Shown here piece by piece: positions 41,075-49,278 of a DNA stretch of 64,000 bases. The notes below the pieces were generated by a model. That model ran no database searches. It was not told the DNA's origin and saw only the letters and a list, made by a program, of their open reading frames with translations. Position 1 is the first letter of the stretch; each line of letters starts with the position of its first letter. Both the position numbers and the translations under genes were made by a program. Source of the DNA: Acinetobacter tandoii DSM 14970 = CIP 107469 (GTDB lineage Bacteria; Pseudomonadota; Gammaproteobacteria; Pseudomonadales; Moraxellaceae); contig NZ_KE007368.1 of the NCBI RefSeq assembly GCF_000400735.1, positions 358,916 to 422,915 of the forward strand, in the 5' to 3' direction.

Positions 41075-41104
41075 AGTATACACGCAAATGAGAATAATTA
41101 CCAA
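41075..41104 (-). promoter_or_regulatory. feo promoter with Fur box between -35 and -10
   Basis: On the minus strand TTGGTA (41099-41104) and TATACT (41075-41080) are 18 bases apart. The spacer holds a sequence (41084-41102) matching 14 of 19 positions of the Fur consensus. Fe(II)-Fur bound here would block RNA polymerase, so feo should be induced by iron shortage. Confidence 0.75.
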
Positions 41105-41218
41105 ATAAGGTTAGATTCCTATTCGCATTCACTTTATACCACAAGGTCCACTCAGAAAAATGTTGTAAAATTAGTTAAGATAAACAATCTAAATCGGTTT
41201 CCTGAATTCTAAGCACGA

Positions 41219-42136
41219 ATGTTAAATAAAAAACCTAGAATACCTACACCTATCCAAATTCCAGAAAAACTCAGCTTTCTTCAGGGTTTCCGTGACTATT
41301 TAATTGCACAAACCGTTAGCCCCCATACACGCAATGCCTATCTTTCCGACCTGATTCAATGCAGCGAATGCCACAACAAAGCCTTGATTGATTGGCAAAG
41401 TGAAGACATTGCAGATGTATTGCTGAGCCTCACTCAACAAGGAAAAAGCCCGCGTTCTATCGCCCGTTGCCTTTCAGCCCTACGTTCTTTTTTTAAATTT
41501 TTAAGAGAACAAAAACTACGAAGTGACAACCCTGTTGCTAGTCATCGCACCCCGAAAATTGGACGTGCCTTACCTAAAGATCTTTCAGAACAAGACGTAG
41601 AAGCCCTAATTCTTGCACCAGATACCAGTACTGCATTGGGCTTACGCGACCGTGCTATGTTTGAAGTCTTATACGCCTGTGGCTTACGTGTATCAGAATT
41701 GTTAAATTTACGTTTAGAACTGATCAATTTAAAACAAGGTTATCTACGGATTGTCGGTAAAGGCAACAAAGAACGTTTGGTGCCTTTAGGACAAGTGGCT
41801 TCTGAATGGATTGAACGCTATCTGGCACAAGCCCGACCAAGTCTGTATAAATCGGCAACTGACTATGTGTTCCTCACCCAACAAGGTGGGATTATGAGTC
41901 GGCAAAATTTCTGGTATGCCATTAAGCGCTATGCCCTACAGGCTGGCATTCAAGCAGAACTTTCACCGCATACCATGCGTCATGCATTTGCCACCCATTT
42001 ACTCAACCATGGTGCGGATTTACGTGTGGTACAAGTATTATTGGGACATAGTGATTTATCGACCACACAAATTTATACTCATGTGGCACAAGTTCGTATG
42101 CAGCAACTACATGCCGAGTTCCATCCACGAGCCTAG
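41219..42136 (+). CDS. xerD: Site-specific tyrosine recombinase XerD
   Basis: A 305-residue tyrosine recombinase that resolves chromosome dimers at dif together with XerC and FtsK. The catalytic residues are present: Arg in CGLRVSEL, Lys in GKGNKERLVPLG, HTMRHAF (HxxR), GHSDLS, and Tyr in TTQIYTHVA. I call it XerD rather than XerC because of NHGADLRVVQVLLGHSDLST and the HPRA end, and because it precedes dsbC-hom-thrC exactly as xerD does in Pseudomonas. Confidence 0.9.
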   Translation: MLNKKPRIPTPIQIPEKLSFLQGFRDYLIAQTVSPHTRNAYLSDLIQCSECHNKALIDWQSEDIADVLLSLTQQGKSPRSIARCLSALRSFFKFLREQKLRSDNPVASHRTPKIGRALPKDLSEQDVEALILAPDTSTALGLRDRAMFEVLYACGLRVSELLNLRLELINLKQGYLRIVGKGNKERLVPLGQVASEWIERYLAQARPSLYKSATDYVFLTQQGGIMSRQNFWYAIKRYALQAGIQAELSPHTMRHAFATHLLNHGADLRVVQVLLGHSDLSTTQIYTHVAQVRMQQLHAEFHPRA

Positions 42137-42244
42137 ACCATAAATTAAATACGCTCACAGAGTCCACACCAAGAAATACCACGCTACAAAGATTTTTTTG
42201 TTATGCTAGCTTCCTGTTTTTATACCTAAAAGAAAGGGTTTTAT

Positions 42245-43060
42245 ATGTCATTTACCCGCACAAAATTATTTATTGCATGTACCTTGGCAGGCAGTTTAGC
42301 TCTCACGGCATGTTCAAATTCAAATAATGATGACAAAAAGCAAAATACGCTCACAGCGAGTGCACCTGCCACTGGAGAAGCATCAAATCTCTCTGAACGC
42401 AATGCACAACAACGCCTGATTAAAACTTTAGAGCAACATTTTAAAACTGCGGGTATTCAGGCCAAAATTATTGATATCAAACCCACCGAAGTCCCTAATC
42501 TGTATTGGGTGAACTTGGAAGGCATGAGTTCAGTCTATGCCACCAGTGACGGTAAATTCTTAATTCAAGGCGATGTCATTCGCTTAGGTGATAAAAAGCT
42601 ACATAATGTCAGTGAGAACTTGCAAGCTGCAGCCAATAAAAAGCATTTAGCCAACTTAAAAACAGAAGATCTCTTGGTTTATCCAGCGCAAGGTAAAACG
42701 AAACATGTGGTTTATGTGTTTACCGATGCAAGCTGCCCGTATTGCCACAAATTGCACGAACATATTCCTGAAATTACCGCTAAGGGTATCGAAGTTCGTT
42801 ACATTGCTTGGCCACGTGGCGAACAGTTTATGCCTGCCATGGAAAGCGTATGGTGTAGTGCAGATCGTCGTGCGGCATTTGACCAAGCGATTGCAGGTGC
42901 TCAATTACCTGCTGCTACCTGTAAAAACCCTGTCCGCGATCAATATCAACTGGGCCTGAATATGGGCGTGAATGGTACACCTGCGATCTATAATACTGAA
43001 GGTGTTTATTTAGGCGGATACCTCAGCCCTGAAGAATTAGAGCAGCGCTTAAATAACTAA
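42245..43060 (+). CDS. dsbC: DsbC-family thiol:disulfide interchange protein (lipoprotein-like)
   Basis: A 271-residue DsbC/DsbG-type periplasmic disulfide isomerase. The thioredoxin-fold active site CPYC (in DASCPYCHKLH, about residue 163) and the cis-Pro segment NGTPAIY are intact, with an N-terminal dimerisation region before them. The signal sequence ends LALTACSNSN, which reads as a lipobox, so the protein may be lipid-anchored, unlike soluble E. coli DsbC. It sits between xerD and hom. Confidence 0.9.
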   Translation: MSFTRTKLFIACTLAGSLALTACSNSNNDDKKQNTLTASAPATGEASNLSERNAQQRLIKTLEQHFKTAGIQAKIIDIKPTEVPNLYWVNLEGMSSVYATSDGKFLIQGDVIRLGDKKLHNVSENLQAAANKKHLANLKTEDLLVYPAQGKTKHVVYVFTDASCPYCHKLHEHIPEITAKGIEVRYIAWPRGEQFMPAMESVWCSADRRAAFDQAIAGAQLPAATCKNPVRDQYQLGLNMGVNGTPAIYNTEGVYLGGYLSPEELEQRLNN

Positions 43061-43090
43061 TTTTTATTTGTTATTTTACTATTAGTTATA

Positions 43091-43114
43091 GGTGGAGATT
43101 ATCTTCTCTCCACC
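43091..43114. other. Hairpin downstream of dsbC
   Basis: Perfect 8-bp inverted repeat GGTGGAGA / TCTCCACC with an 8-base loop, 30 bases after dsbC. A T-run occurs only 15 bases later, so it is at best a weak terminator. Confidence 0.4.
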
Positions 43115-43184
43115 CTAGAGTCTGAGCGTTTTTTTAGCTATGATCTAGATTCGCGTAAAATTGAAGAAATAAATGGAGTGTGAC

Positions 43185-44489
43185 GTGAAACCAGTTCGTC
43201 TGGCAATCCTCGGTCTTGGAACTGTGGGTGGTGGTGCCCTTAAACTACTAAAAGAAAACGCTGCTGAAATTAAACGTCGCACCGGTCGAGGAATTGAAAT
43301 TACCCATGTCGGTACTCGTCGTCCGCGTCCAGACCTTGATCTTCCAGCTTCTGTAAAACAAAGTGCAGACCTGATGGACATCGTACGTCAACCCGATGTC
43401 GATGTTGTTGTAGAGGTTATGGGCGGGATTCATCCTGCCTATGAAGTCATCATGGAAGCCATCAAGCATGGCAAACAAGTCGTAACCGCCAACAAGGCTT
43501 TATTGGCTGAACATGGCAATGAATTATTTAAAGCGGCAGAAGACAATGCCGTACAAATCGCCTATGAAGCTGCCGTTGCAGGCGGTATTCCAATTATCAA
43601 AGTTATTCGTGAAGGTTTGGCTGCCAATAAAATTGATTGGTTGGCAGGCATCATTAACGGTACAGGCAACTTCATCCTGACTGAAATGCGTGACAAAGGT
43701 CGTGCCTTTGAAGATGTATTACAAGAAGCGCAAGAATTAGGTTATGCAGAAGCTGATCCAACCTTCGACGTTGAAGGGATTGATGCTGCACATAAATTGA
43801 CTATTTTAGCTTCTTGTGCATTTGGTATTCCTTTACAGTTTGACAAGGTCTATACCGAAGGCATCAGTAAAGTCACAGCACAAGATGTCAAATATGCTGA
43901 AGAACTCGGTTTCCGCATCAAACATTTGGGGATTGCACGTCGTGCAGAAAAAGGCATTGAACTACGCGTTCATCCGACCCTTATTCCAGCCGAAGAACTG
44001 ATTGCCAATGTGAATGGTGTAAAAAATGCCGTTCTGGTTCAAGCCAATGCCGTAGGTCCAACCTTGTATTACGGTGCGGGTGCAGGTGCAGGTCCAACAG
44101 CGTCTGCTGTTGTTGCCGATGTAGTAGATATCGTTCGCGATATTTCCTATACCGAAGATGGTGCAGGAACTATTCCTCAATTGGCATTTGAAGCATTAAC
44201 CGATATGCCAATCTTAAGCCGTGAAGAAATGACCACAGGATACTACATTCGTTTGAATGCCGAAGATCAAACTGGTGTGCTCGCTGACGTCACCACCATT
44301 TTAAGTCGTGCAGGTATCAGCATTGATGCCATCATGCAGCAATCACGCTTAAAAGACCTGATTCCAATCGTGATTCTGACCGATCCAGTGGTTGAATCGA
44401 AGATGGATGAAGCATTAAAGCAAATCCAAGCCTTGCCAGCTATTCATGGCGAAATTGTGCGAATTCGTTTAGAATCGCTTGATAATTAA
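43185..44489 (+). CDS. hom: Homoserine dehydrogenase
   Basis: A 434-residue homoserine dehydrogenase, reducing aspartate semialdehyde to homoserine for threonine and methionine. The NAD(P)-binding GLGTVGGGALKLL (about 9-21), catalytic region INGTGNFILTEM and GYAEADPTFDVEGIDAAHKL are present, with a C-terminal ACT domain (about 350-430) for threonine feedback. I place the start at GTG 43185 because GGAG is six bases upstream; the ATG at 43173 overlaps that site. thrC follows. Confidence 0.97.
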   Translation: MKPVRLAILGLGTVGGGALKLLKENAAEIKRRTGRGIEITHVGTRRPRPDLDLPASVKQSADLMDIVRQPDVDVVVEVMGGIHPAYEVIMEAIKHGKQVVTANKALLAEHGNELFKAAEDNAVQIAYEAAVAGGIPIIKVIREGLAANKIDWLAGIINGTGNFILTEMRDKGRAFEDVLQEAQELGYAEADPTFDVEGIDAAHKLTILASCAFGIPLQFDKVYTEGISKVTAQDVKYAEELGFRIKHLGIARRAEKGIELRVHPTLIPAEELIANVNGVKNAVLVQANAVGPTLYYGAGAGAGPTASAVVADVVDIVRDISYTEDGAGTIPQLAFEALTDMPILSREEMTTGYYIRLNAEDQTGVLADVTTILSRAGISIDAIMQQSRLKDLIPIVILTDPVVESKMDEALKQIQALPAIHGEIVRIRLESLDN

Positions 44490-44495
44490 TCGGGT

Positions 44496-44516
44496 CAAGG
44501 GGGCGATTCCCCCTTG
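44496..44516. other. GC-rich hairpin between hom and thrC
   Basis: Perfect 8-bp inverted repeat CAAGGGGG / CCCCCTTG with a 5-base loop in the 57-base hom-thrC spacer. No T-run follows. It may stabilise or pause the hom-thrC message. Confidence 0.6.
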
Positions 44517-44546
44517 CCAAGCTCTACCCATAATTGGAACATCATC

Positions 44547-45686
44547 ATGTCGAATGCCAATCGTTATACTGGTTTAGTTGACCGTTATCGTGACCGTTTA
44601 CCAGTGTCTGCTACTACTCGTGGAATCTCTTTAGGCGAAGGTAATACCCCGCTCATTAAGTTGGAGAATATTCCACGTATTATTGGTAAAGATGTTGAAA
44701 TTTATGTGAAGTACGAAGGCTTGAACCCGACAGGCTCATTCAAAGACCGCGGCATGACTATGGCTGTGACCAAAGCGGTTGAAGACGGTTCAAAAGCAAT
44801 TATCTGTGCATCTACAGGTAATACTTCTGCTGCGGCGGCTGCCTATGCAGCGCGTGCTGGCATTAAAGCATTTGTGTTAATTCCTGAAGGCAAAATTGCC
44901 ATGGGTAAAATGGCGCAAGCAATGATGTATGGTGCAATCACCATGCAAATTCGCGGAAACTTTGACGATGGTATGCGCCTAGTGAAAGAAGTTGCGGATC
45001 AAGCACCTGTGACGATTGTTAACTCAATCAACCCGTATCGTTTACAAGGTCAAAAAACTATTGCTTACGAAATCGTTGAAGCTTTAGGCCGTGCGCCAGA
45101 CTATCACTGCTTACCTGTAGGTAACGCGGGCAACATTACTGCACACTGGATGGGTTATACCGAAGCCGTAGCAAACCAACCTGCTGATCAGTTTGAACAG
45201 GTCGTTTATGATGCTGCCACAGATCAATTCACAGGTCCAAAACCTGAAGGCCTACCAACCATGGTGGGTTATCAAGCTGCGGGGGCTGCTCCATTCTTGC
45301 GTGGTGCGCCAGTTGAACATCCTGAAACAGTTGCAACCGCAATTCGTATTGGTAACCCACAAAGCTGGAACCATGCGAAAGCTGTAGTACGTGACTCTAA
45401 AGGCTGGTTCGATGAGCTACAAGATGCTGAAATTCTAGAAGCACAACGTTTGCTTTCTATGTATGAGGGCGTATTTGTAGAGCCTGCTTCTGCTGCTTCT
45501 ATCGGTGGTGCAATTCGTGATATTAAAGCGGGTAAAATTGCTGAAGGTTCAGTCATTGTATGTACAGTAACGGGTAATGGTCTAAAAGACCCAGATACAG
45601 CCATCAAACAATGTGCTGATGCAGTTATGTTGTCAATTGATGCAACAATGAGCCAAGTAAAAGATTCGATTCTTTCAAATATGTAA
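44547..45686 (+). CDS. thrC: Threonine synthase
   Basis: ThrC, 379 residues, a PLP enzyme that turns O-phosphohomoserine into threonine. The PLP-binding Lys lies in TGSFKDRGMT (about residue 61), and ICASTGNTSAAAAAYAAR and PVGNAGNI bind the cofactor phosphate. It is the shorter bacterial class. The frame opens at 44514, but ATG 44547 has GGAAC in place and matches the family start MSNANRYTGL. It ends the hom-thrC unit at a strong terminator. Confidence 0.97.
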   Translation: MSNANRYTGLVDRYRDRLPVSATTRGISLGEGNTPLIKLENIPRIIGKDVEIYVKYEGLNPTGSFKDRGMTMAVTKAVEDGSKAIICASTGNTSAAAAAYAARAGIKAFVLIPEGKIAMGKMAQAMMYGAITMQIRGNFDDGMRLVKEVADQAPVTIVNSINPYRLQGQKTIAYEIVEALGRAPDYHCLPVGNAGNITAHWMGYTEAVANQPADQFEQVVYDAATDQFTGPKPEGLPTMVGYQAAGAAPFLRGAPVEHPETVATAIRIGNPQSWNHAKAVVRDSKGWFDELQDAEILEAQRLLSMYEGVFVEPASAASIGGAIRDIKAGKIAEGSVIVCTVTGNGLKDPDTAIKQCADAVMLSIDATMSQVKDSILSNM

Positions 45687-45701
45687 GTTTCCACTTGCAC
45701 T

Positions 45702-45733
45702 AAAAAAACCAGTTGCGAGCAACTGGTTTTTTT
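45702..45733. terminator. Bidirectional terminator between thrC and the next convergent gene
   Basis: AAAAAAACCAGTTG / CAACTGGTTTTTTT with a CGAG loop. It is symmetric, with T-runs on both strands, and serves thrC and the convergent gene at 45749. Confidence 0.92.
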
Positions 45734-45748
45734 ATTTCATGTCAAAGA

Positions 45749-46531
45749 TTATTCTTCATCATATTCATAATCTTCATCATAACTATGCATTTTTGCGAGT
45801 TCTTTTTCCAAACGCTGAATTTCTTCTAACTCAATTTGCTTAACCTCAAATAAAGGTTGTTTGAGCAATGCATTCACTGCATATAAAGCTTCATTCTGCC
45901 ACAGGCCAATATTTAAAATTTGTTTATCTTCATCATAGCTTAAAGCATAATCTGTCCGAATGAGTGCTTTTAACAAAATAGGCTGATCCGATAAGGACTC
46001 CAATGAACCTTCTAATTCAATATCTGAATAATCGTAATCCTTAAAGATAGATTCAATTTTATCCTTGAGTAATTCTGGGCTTTCAGCATAAATGAGCCCT
46101 GCAAAAAACTCGTCATGCTCTTCAAGCCATTGCTGTTTCTTGGTCGACCACAAACCATAAAACTTCACTTCATGATCAAAATGAACCAATTGAAATTTTT
46201 GCATTTCAGCCATTTGTACAAAGCTAATAGTATCAGCATCACTCAAACTGCTTGGTAGCACATCTCGAGAAATCTCTCCATCTTGGTAAATGTGCTCACC
46301 ACAACGTGAAAAAACAAATTCATCCAATTTTTTTAACGTGGCTTCATCTGCATCAAATAAAGATTCTACTTCGTATAGCGCAAAATCTCGTGCACCCTCA
46401 ACCTCCAGCTTCTGATAAGCCGCTTCGGCTTCAGCCTGATCTTGAAAAACATTGCTAATACGATTGCCTGCAACATAAAAAACTTCATCGTTATAGCCGA
46501 AGTATTTTGCACGAATAACGTAGGTGGTCAT
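45749..46531 (-). CDS. Uncharacterised acidic protein
   Basis: A 260-residue, strongly acidic, apparently cytoplasmic protein with no signal peptide or membrane segment. It starts TTYVIRAKYFGYNDEVFYVAGNRI and ends with an Asp/Glu/Tyr tail (SYDEDYEYDEE). I recognise no domain. ATG 46531 has AGGAG six bases upstream; an ATG at 46537 abuts that site. It is encoded 26 bases after the gene at 46558, so the two probably share a transcript. Confidence 0.8.
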   Translation of the reverse strand: MTTYVIRAKYFGYNDEVFYVAGNRISNVFQDQAEAEAAYQKLEVEGARDFALYEVESLFDADEATLKKLDEFVFSRCGEHIYQDGEISRDVLPSSLSDADTISFVQMAEMQKFQLVHFDHEVKFYGLWSTKKQQWLEEHDEFFAGLIYAESPELLKDKIESIFKDYDYSDIELEGSLESLSDQPILLKALIRTDYALSYDEDKQILNIGLWQNEALYAVNALLKQPLFEVKQIELEEIQRLEKELAKMHSYDEDYEYDEE

Positions 46532-46557
46532 AGCCATCTCCTGATTTTTAGCTACGC

Positions 46558-47178
46558 TTAAACGAAGCTTTGTTGTTTTCTTTGATGTAATGCTTGCGCA
46601 CTTTGCGGAATTGCCATGCCATTATCCATCCACAGTTCAAAGTGCATCGCGTGGAAGATGTCATCTGGACTATAGACAATATTCTGTAAATTCGGTAATA
46701 CGCCTATTCGCGGTAAAATATCGTAAATAAACCAACTGTTATGGGTAAAAAGTAAAGAATGCAACTTCCCTGTTTGTGCCAAAGGTGAAAGCATTAATTG
46801 GGATGCAATTGGGTTTTGGGCGTAGACTTGATGTAATTGTTCTAAATGTCGTTCTAAATTTTGAGGTAATCGGCTTGTATCAATGGCGTGAACAAAGTCA
46901 CTTAAAGTAGGAATAAAGCGCTGCTGATAATCTACCAATAAATGATCACGTTCACATAGGTCTTTTATATCAATCGATTTGCCAGCACTGTTCTGAACAC
47001 TATGACCAAATATCGGGATCACAACTGAATTTATTCCCCACAGGGTATGTAAAATTCGATGTCGAGCATCACTGCACAAGCTTTTGGTACTATCAATAAA
47101 TGCATGTAATTCATAATAATCTTCTGGCTCGCCTCCCCAACGTTTCGCTGAAATTCGAGCATGTTGCATCGCATTCAT
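46558..47178 (-). CDS. Uncharacterised protein, resembles DUF6915-type proteins
   Basis: A 206-residue protein. Its N-terminal half contains MQHARISAKRWGGEPEDY, a second part with ARHRILHTLWGI, and FIPTLSDFVHAI, a pattern I associate with small phage- and plasmid-borne proteins named DUF6915; here it is followed by about 90 further residues of no known type. Starts at MNAMQH or the second Met are both possible. It is upstream of the acidic protein on the same strand. Function unknown. Confidence 0.75.
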   Translation of the reverse strand: MNAMQHARISAKRWGGEPEDYYELHAFIDSTKSLCSDARHRILHTLWGINSVVIPIFGHSVQNSAGKSIDIKDLCERDHLLVDYQQRFIPTLSDFVHAIDTSRLPQNLERHLEQLHQVYAQNPIASQLMLSPLAQTGKLHSLLFTHNSWFIYDILPRIGVLPNLQNIVYSPDDIFHAMHFELWMDNGMAIPQSAQALHQRKQQSFV

Positions 47179-47286
47179 AGTCAGACTCAGTCATGATCTT
47201 GTTATTTCGCTATCATACGTATTCTACACACAAAAAATAGTCAAAAACTCATCTTTAAGACAAGCTGTGTCGCAGTTCATAGGCAT

Positions 47287-47314
47287 AAAAAAACTCTTCA
47301 TTAAGAAGAGTTTT
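47287..47314 (-). terminator. Terminator of pbpG
   Basis: On the minus strand AAAACTCTTC pairs with GAAGAGTTTT, followed by TTTATG, 13 bases after the pbpG stop. Confidence 0.88.
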
Positions 47315-47326
47315 ATAAGATAGAAA

Positions 47327-48385
47327 TTAAATTCGTTTTGGTAACTGACTTGCCCACGTCATTAAACGGGTCGCATCTTCAGTTCGACTTTGAGATGTAC
47401 TTGCGCCTAAAATCACCACAACTGCTGGACGAGAATTCAAGGTGGTATGCATCACGACACAACGCCCTGCCTCATTGATATAACCTGTTTTGGACAGGTT
47501 GATATTCCAACCACCGTTACGCACTAAAGCATTGGTATTGTTTGATTTTAATACTCGATACCCCAAGTTAAAATCGTAACTTGCCGTGGTTGAAAATTGA
47601 CGAATTAAACCATATTGCGATGCAGTACTCACCAAAATTCCCAAATCACGTGCTGATGCGACATTGTGTGGATCAAGTCCTGTAGATTCAACATAATGGG
47701 TTGAATTCATGCCCAATGCACGCGCTTTGGCATTCATTGCCGCAATGAAAGCACTACGTCCTCCTGGATACGTTCGCGCTAACGCTGCTGCCGCTGGATT
47801 TTCCGATTTCATTAAAGCAAAAAGCAACGCTTCTGCACGGTTCATGCTATCCCCTGCACGTAGCGTTGAACTCGAATTTTTACCACCTGCTCCTGCAAAA
47901 TCGACCGACTGTAAGGTAATTTCCTCAGACATGTCTAAACGTGCATCAGCAATAACAACTGCTGTCATTAATTTAGTAATTGAAGCAATTGGTAATGCAG
48001 CATTGGTATTTTTACTATAAAGCACCTCACCTGTTTGTGCATCCATGACCAGCGCTGCACGGGCACTTACAGAAGGTTGACTACTATAACCCGCAGAGGT
48101 ATCAATAATATGAACCGTTTTCGGCGCAGAATAGGTTGGTACCCCTTTTGAGCTGCGAACCGTCGTGGTGACTTTGGTTGATCCTTGCGGAGACACTTCC
48201 TCAGCAAGTGAAGAAACATCACTATTTAATAATTGACTCGCTTCCTCTGAAGACCAGTTCATTGAAGCCTGACCAACACTCCCCGAGGAAGGATTAATGA
48301 CGAGTTCAGCAAAGCTGGTTGAACTCAGGCTGAGTAGAATAGACATACTCAACACATGCATGAATGACTTCTTAGAATTTTTCAC
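47327..48385 (-). CDS. pbpG: D-alanyl-D-alanine endopeptidase (PBP7/8)
   Basis: A 352-residue S11-family penicillin-binding protein that cuts peptide crosslinks in peptidoglycan. Active-site motifs: SITK (SxxK, about residue 135), SEN (SxN, about 192) and KTG (about 293). The signal peptide ends around SSTSFAEL. A Ser/Thr-rich linker of some 70 residues precedes the catalytic domain. It starts with GTG at 48385. In A. baumannii PBP7/8 contributes to survival in serum. Confidence 0.95.
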   Translation of the reverse strand: MKNSKKSFMHVLSMSILLSLSSTSFAELVINPSSGSVGQASMNWSSEEASQLLNSDVSSLAEEVSPQGSTKVTTTVRSSKGVPTYSAPKTVHIIDTSAGYSSQPSVSARAALVMDAQTGEVLYSKNTNAALPIASITKLMTAVVIADARLDMSEEITLQSVDFAGAGGKNSSSTLRAGDSMNRAEALLFALMKSENPAAAALARTYPGGRSAFIAAMNAKARALGMNSTHYVESTGLDPHNVASARDLGILVSTASQYGLIRQFSTTASYDFNLGYRVLKSNNTNALVRNGGWNINLSKTGYINEAGRCVVMHTTLNSRPAVVVILGASTSQSRTEDATRLMTWASQLPKRI

Positions 48386-48602
48386 AATCGTTTACTCAAC
48401 TCAGGGAGGTAAGATACATTTGCGTATTACCTCAAATATGCCTTACATTTACACAGCAACGGGAATTTTCTGTTCGCGCTATTGTGCAAAACTTTTAATT
48501 TCGGAATAAGAATAGGATTGCTAATTTTGTCGTTTCATTGCAAGCTTATTTTGCTTTATGTAACAAAAATGATGTAATTTTTTTAGCCAGAGGGAGAAAT
48601 CG

Positions 48603-49238
48603 GTGATTACAGTTTTAGTGGTGGATGACCATGAATTAGTCCGTACTGGTATTTGCCGTATGCTAGAAGATCATGCTGATGTACAAGTGATTGGTCAGGC
48701 GGAATCTGGTGAAGAAGCTATTAATCTCGTTCGCCAACATCACCCCAACGTTGTCTTACTCGATGTTAATATGCCTGGCATTGGTGGCGTAGAAACTACT
48801 CGCCGTTTGTTACAAACTGCGCCTGAGACCAAAGTTTTGGCCGTGAGCGGTCTAGCCGAAGAACCTTATCCTTCTTTACTCCTTAAAGCTGGTGCTAAAG
48901 GCTATATCACCAAAGGTGCTCCTGTCAGTGAAATGGTTCGTGCCATTAATAAAGTCATGCAAGGTGGCAAATACTTCAGCGCCGATATTGCAGAGCAACT
49001 CGCAAGCTCTTATTTATCCGACACGCAACAATCACCGTTTGACGCTCTGTCTGAGCGTGAAATGCAAGTCGCCATGATGGTGGTAAACTGTATTAGCGCG
49101 CAAGAAATTGCAGATAAACTTTTCGTGAGTGTAAAAACAGTCAATACCTATCGTTACCGTATTTTTGAAAAACTAAATATCGATAGCGATGTAAAACTCA
49201 CACATCTAGCGATTCGTTACGGTCTCATCAAACCTTAA
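48603..49238 (+). CDS. gacA: GacA/UvrY-family response regulator
   Basis: A 211-residue NarL/FixJ-type response regulator. The receiver domain has DDHELVRTG and the phosphorylated Asp in VVLLDVNMPGIGG (about residue 54). The LuxR-type HTH is in LSEREMQVAMMVVNC...IADKLFVSVKTVNTYRYRI (about 148-190). GacA with the kinase GacS controls virulence, citrate use and pili in A. baumannii. gacS is not adjacent. The start is GTG with GGGAG upstream. It lies just ahead of pilS-pilR. Confidence 0.94.
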   Translation: MITVLVVDDHELVRTGICRMLEDHADVQVIGQAESGEEAINLVRQHHPNVVLLDVNMPGIGGVETTRRLLQTAPETKVLAVSGLAEEPYPSLLLKAGAKGYITKGAPVSEMVRAINKVMQGGKYFSADIAEQLASSYLSDTQQSPFDALSEREMQVAMMVVNCISAQEIADKLFVSVKTVNTYRYRIFEKLNIDSDVKLTHLAIRYGLIKP

Positions 49239-49278
49239 AATAAAACTATAACTTTCAATATCATAATCGGTTTGCAGC

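Noticed and set aside
41219..42136. Phage or integron integrase, or XerC
   Set aside because: Sequence and the xerD-dsbC-hom-thrC order identify housekeeping XerD; no attachment site or cargo is nearby.
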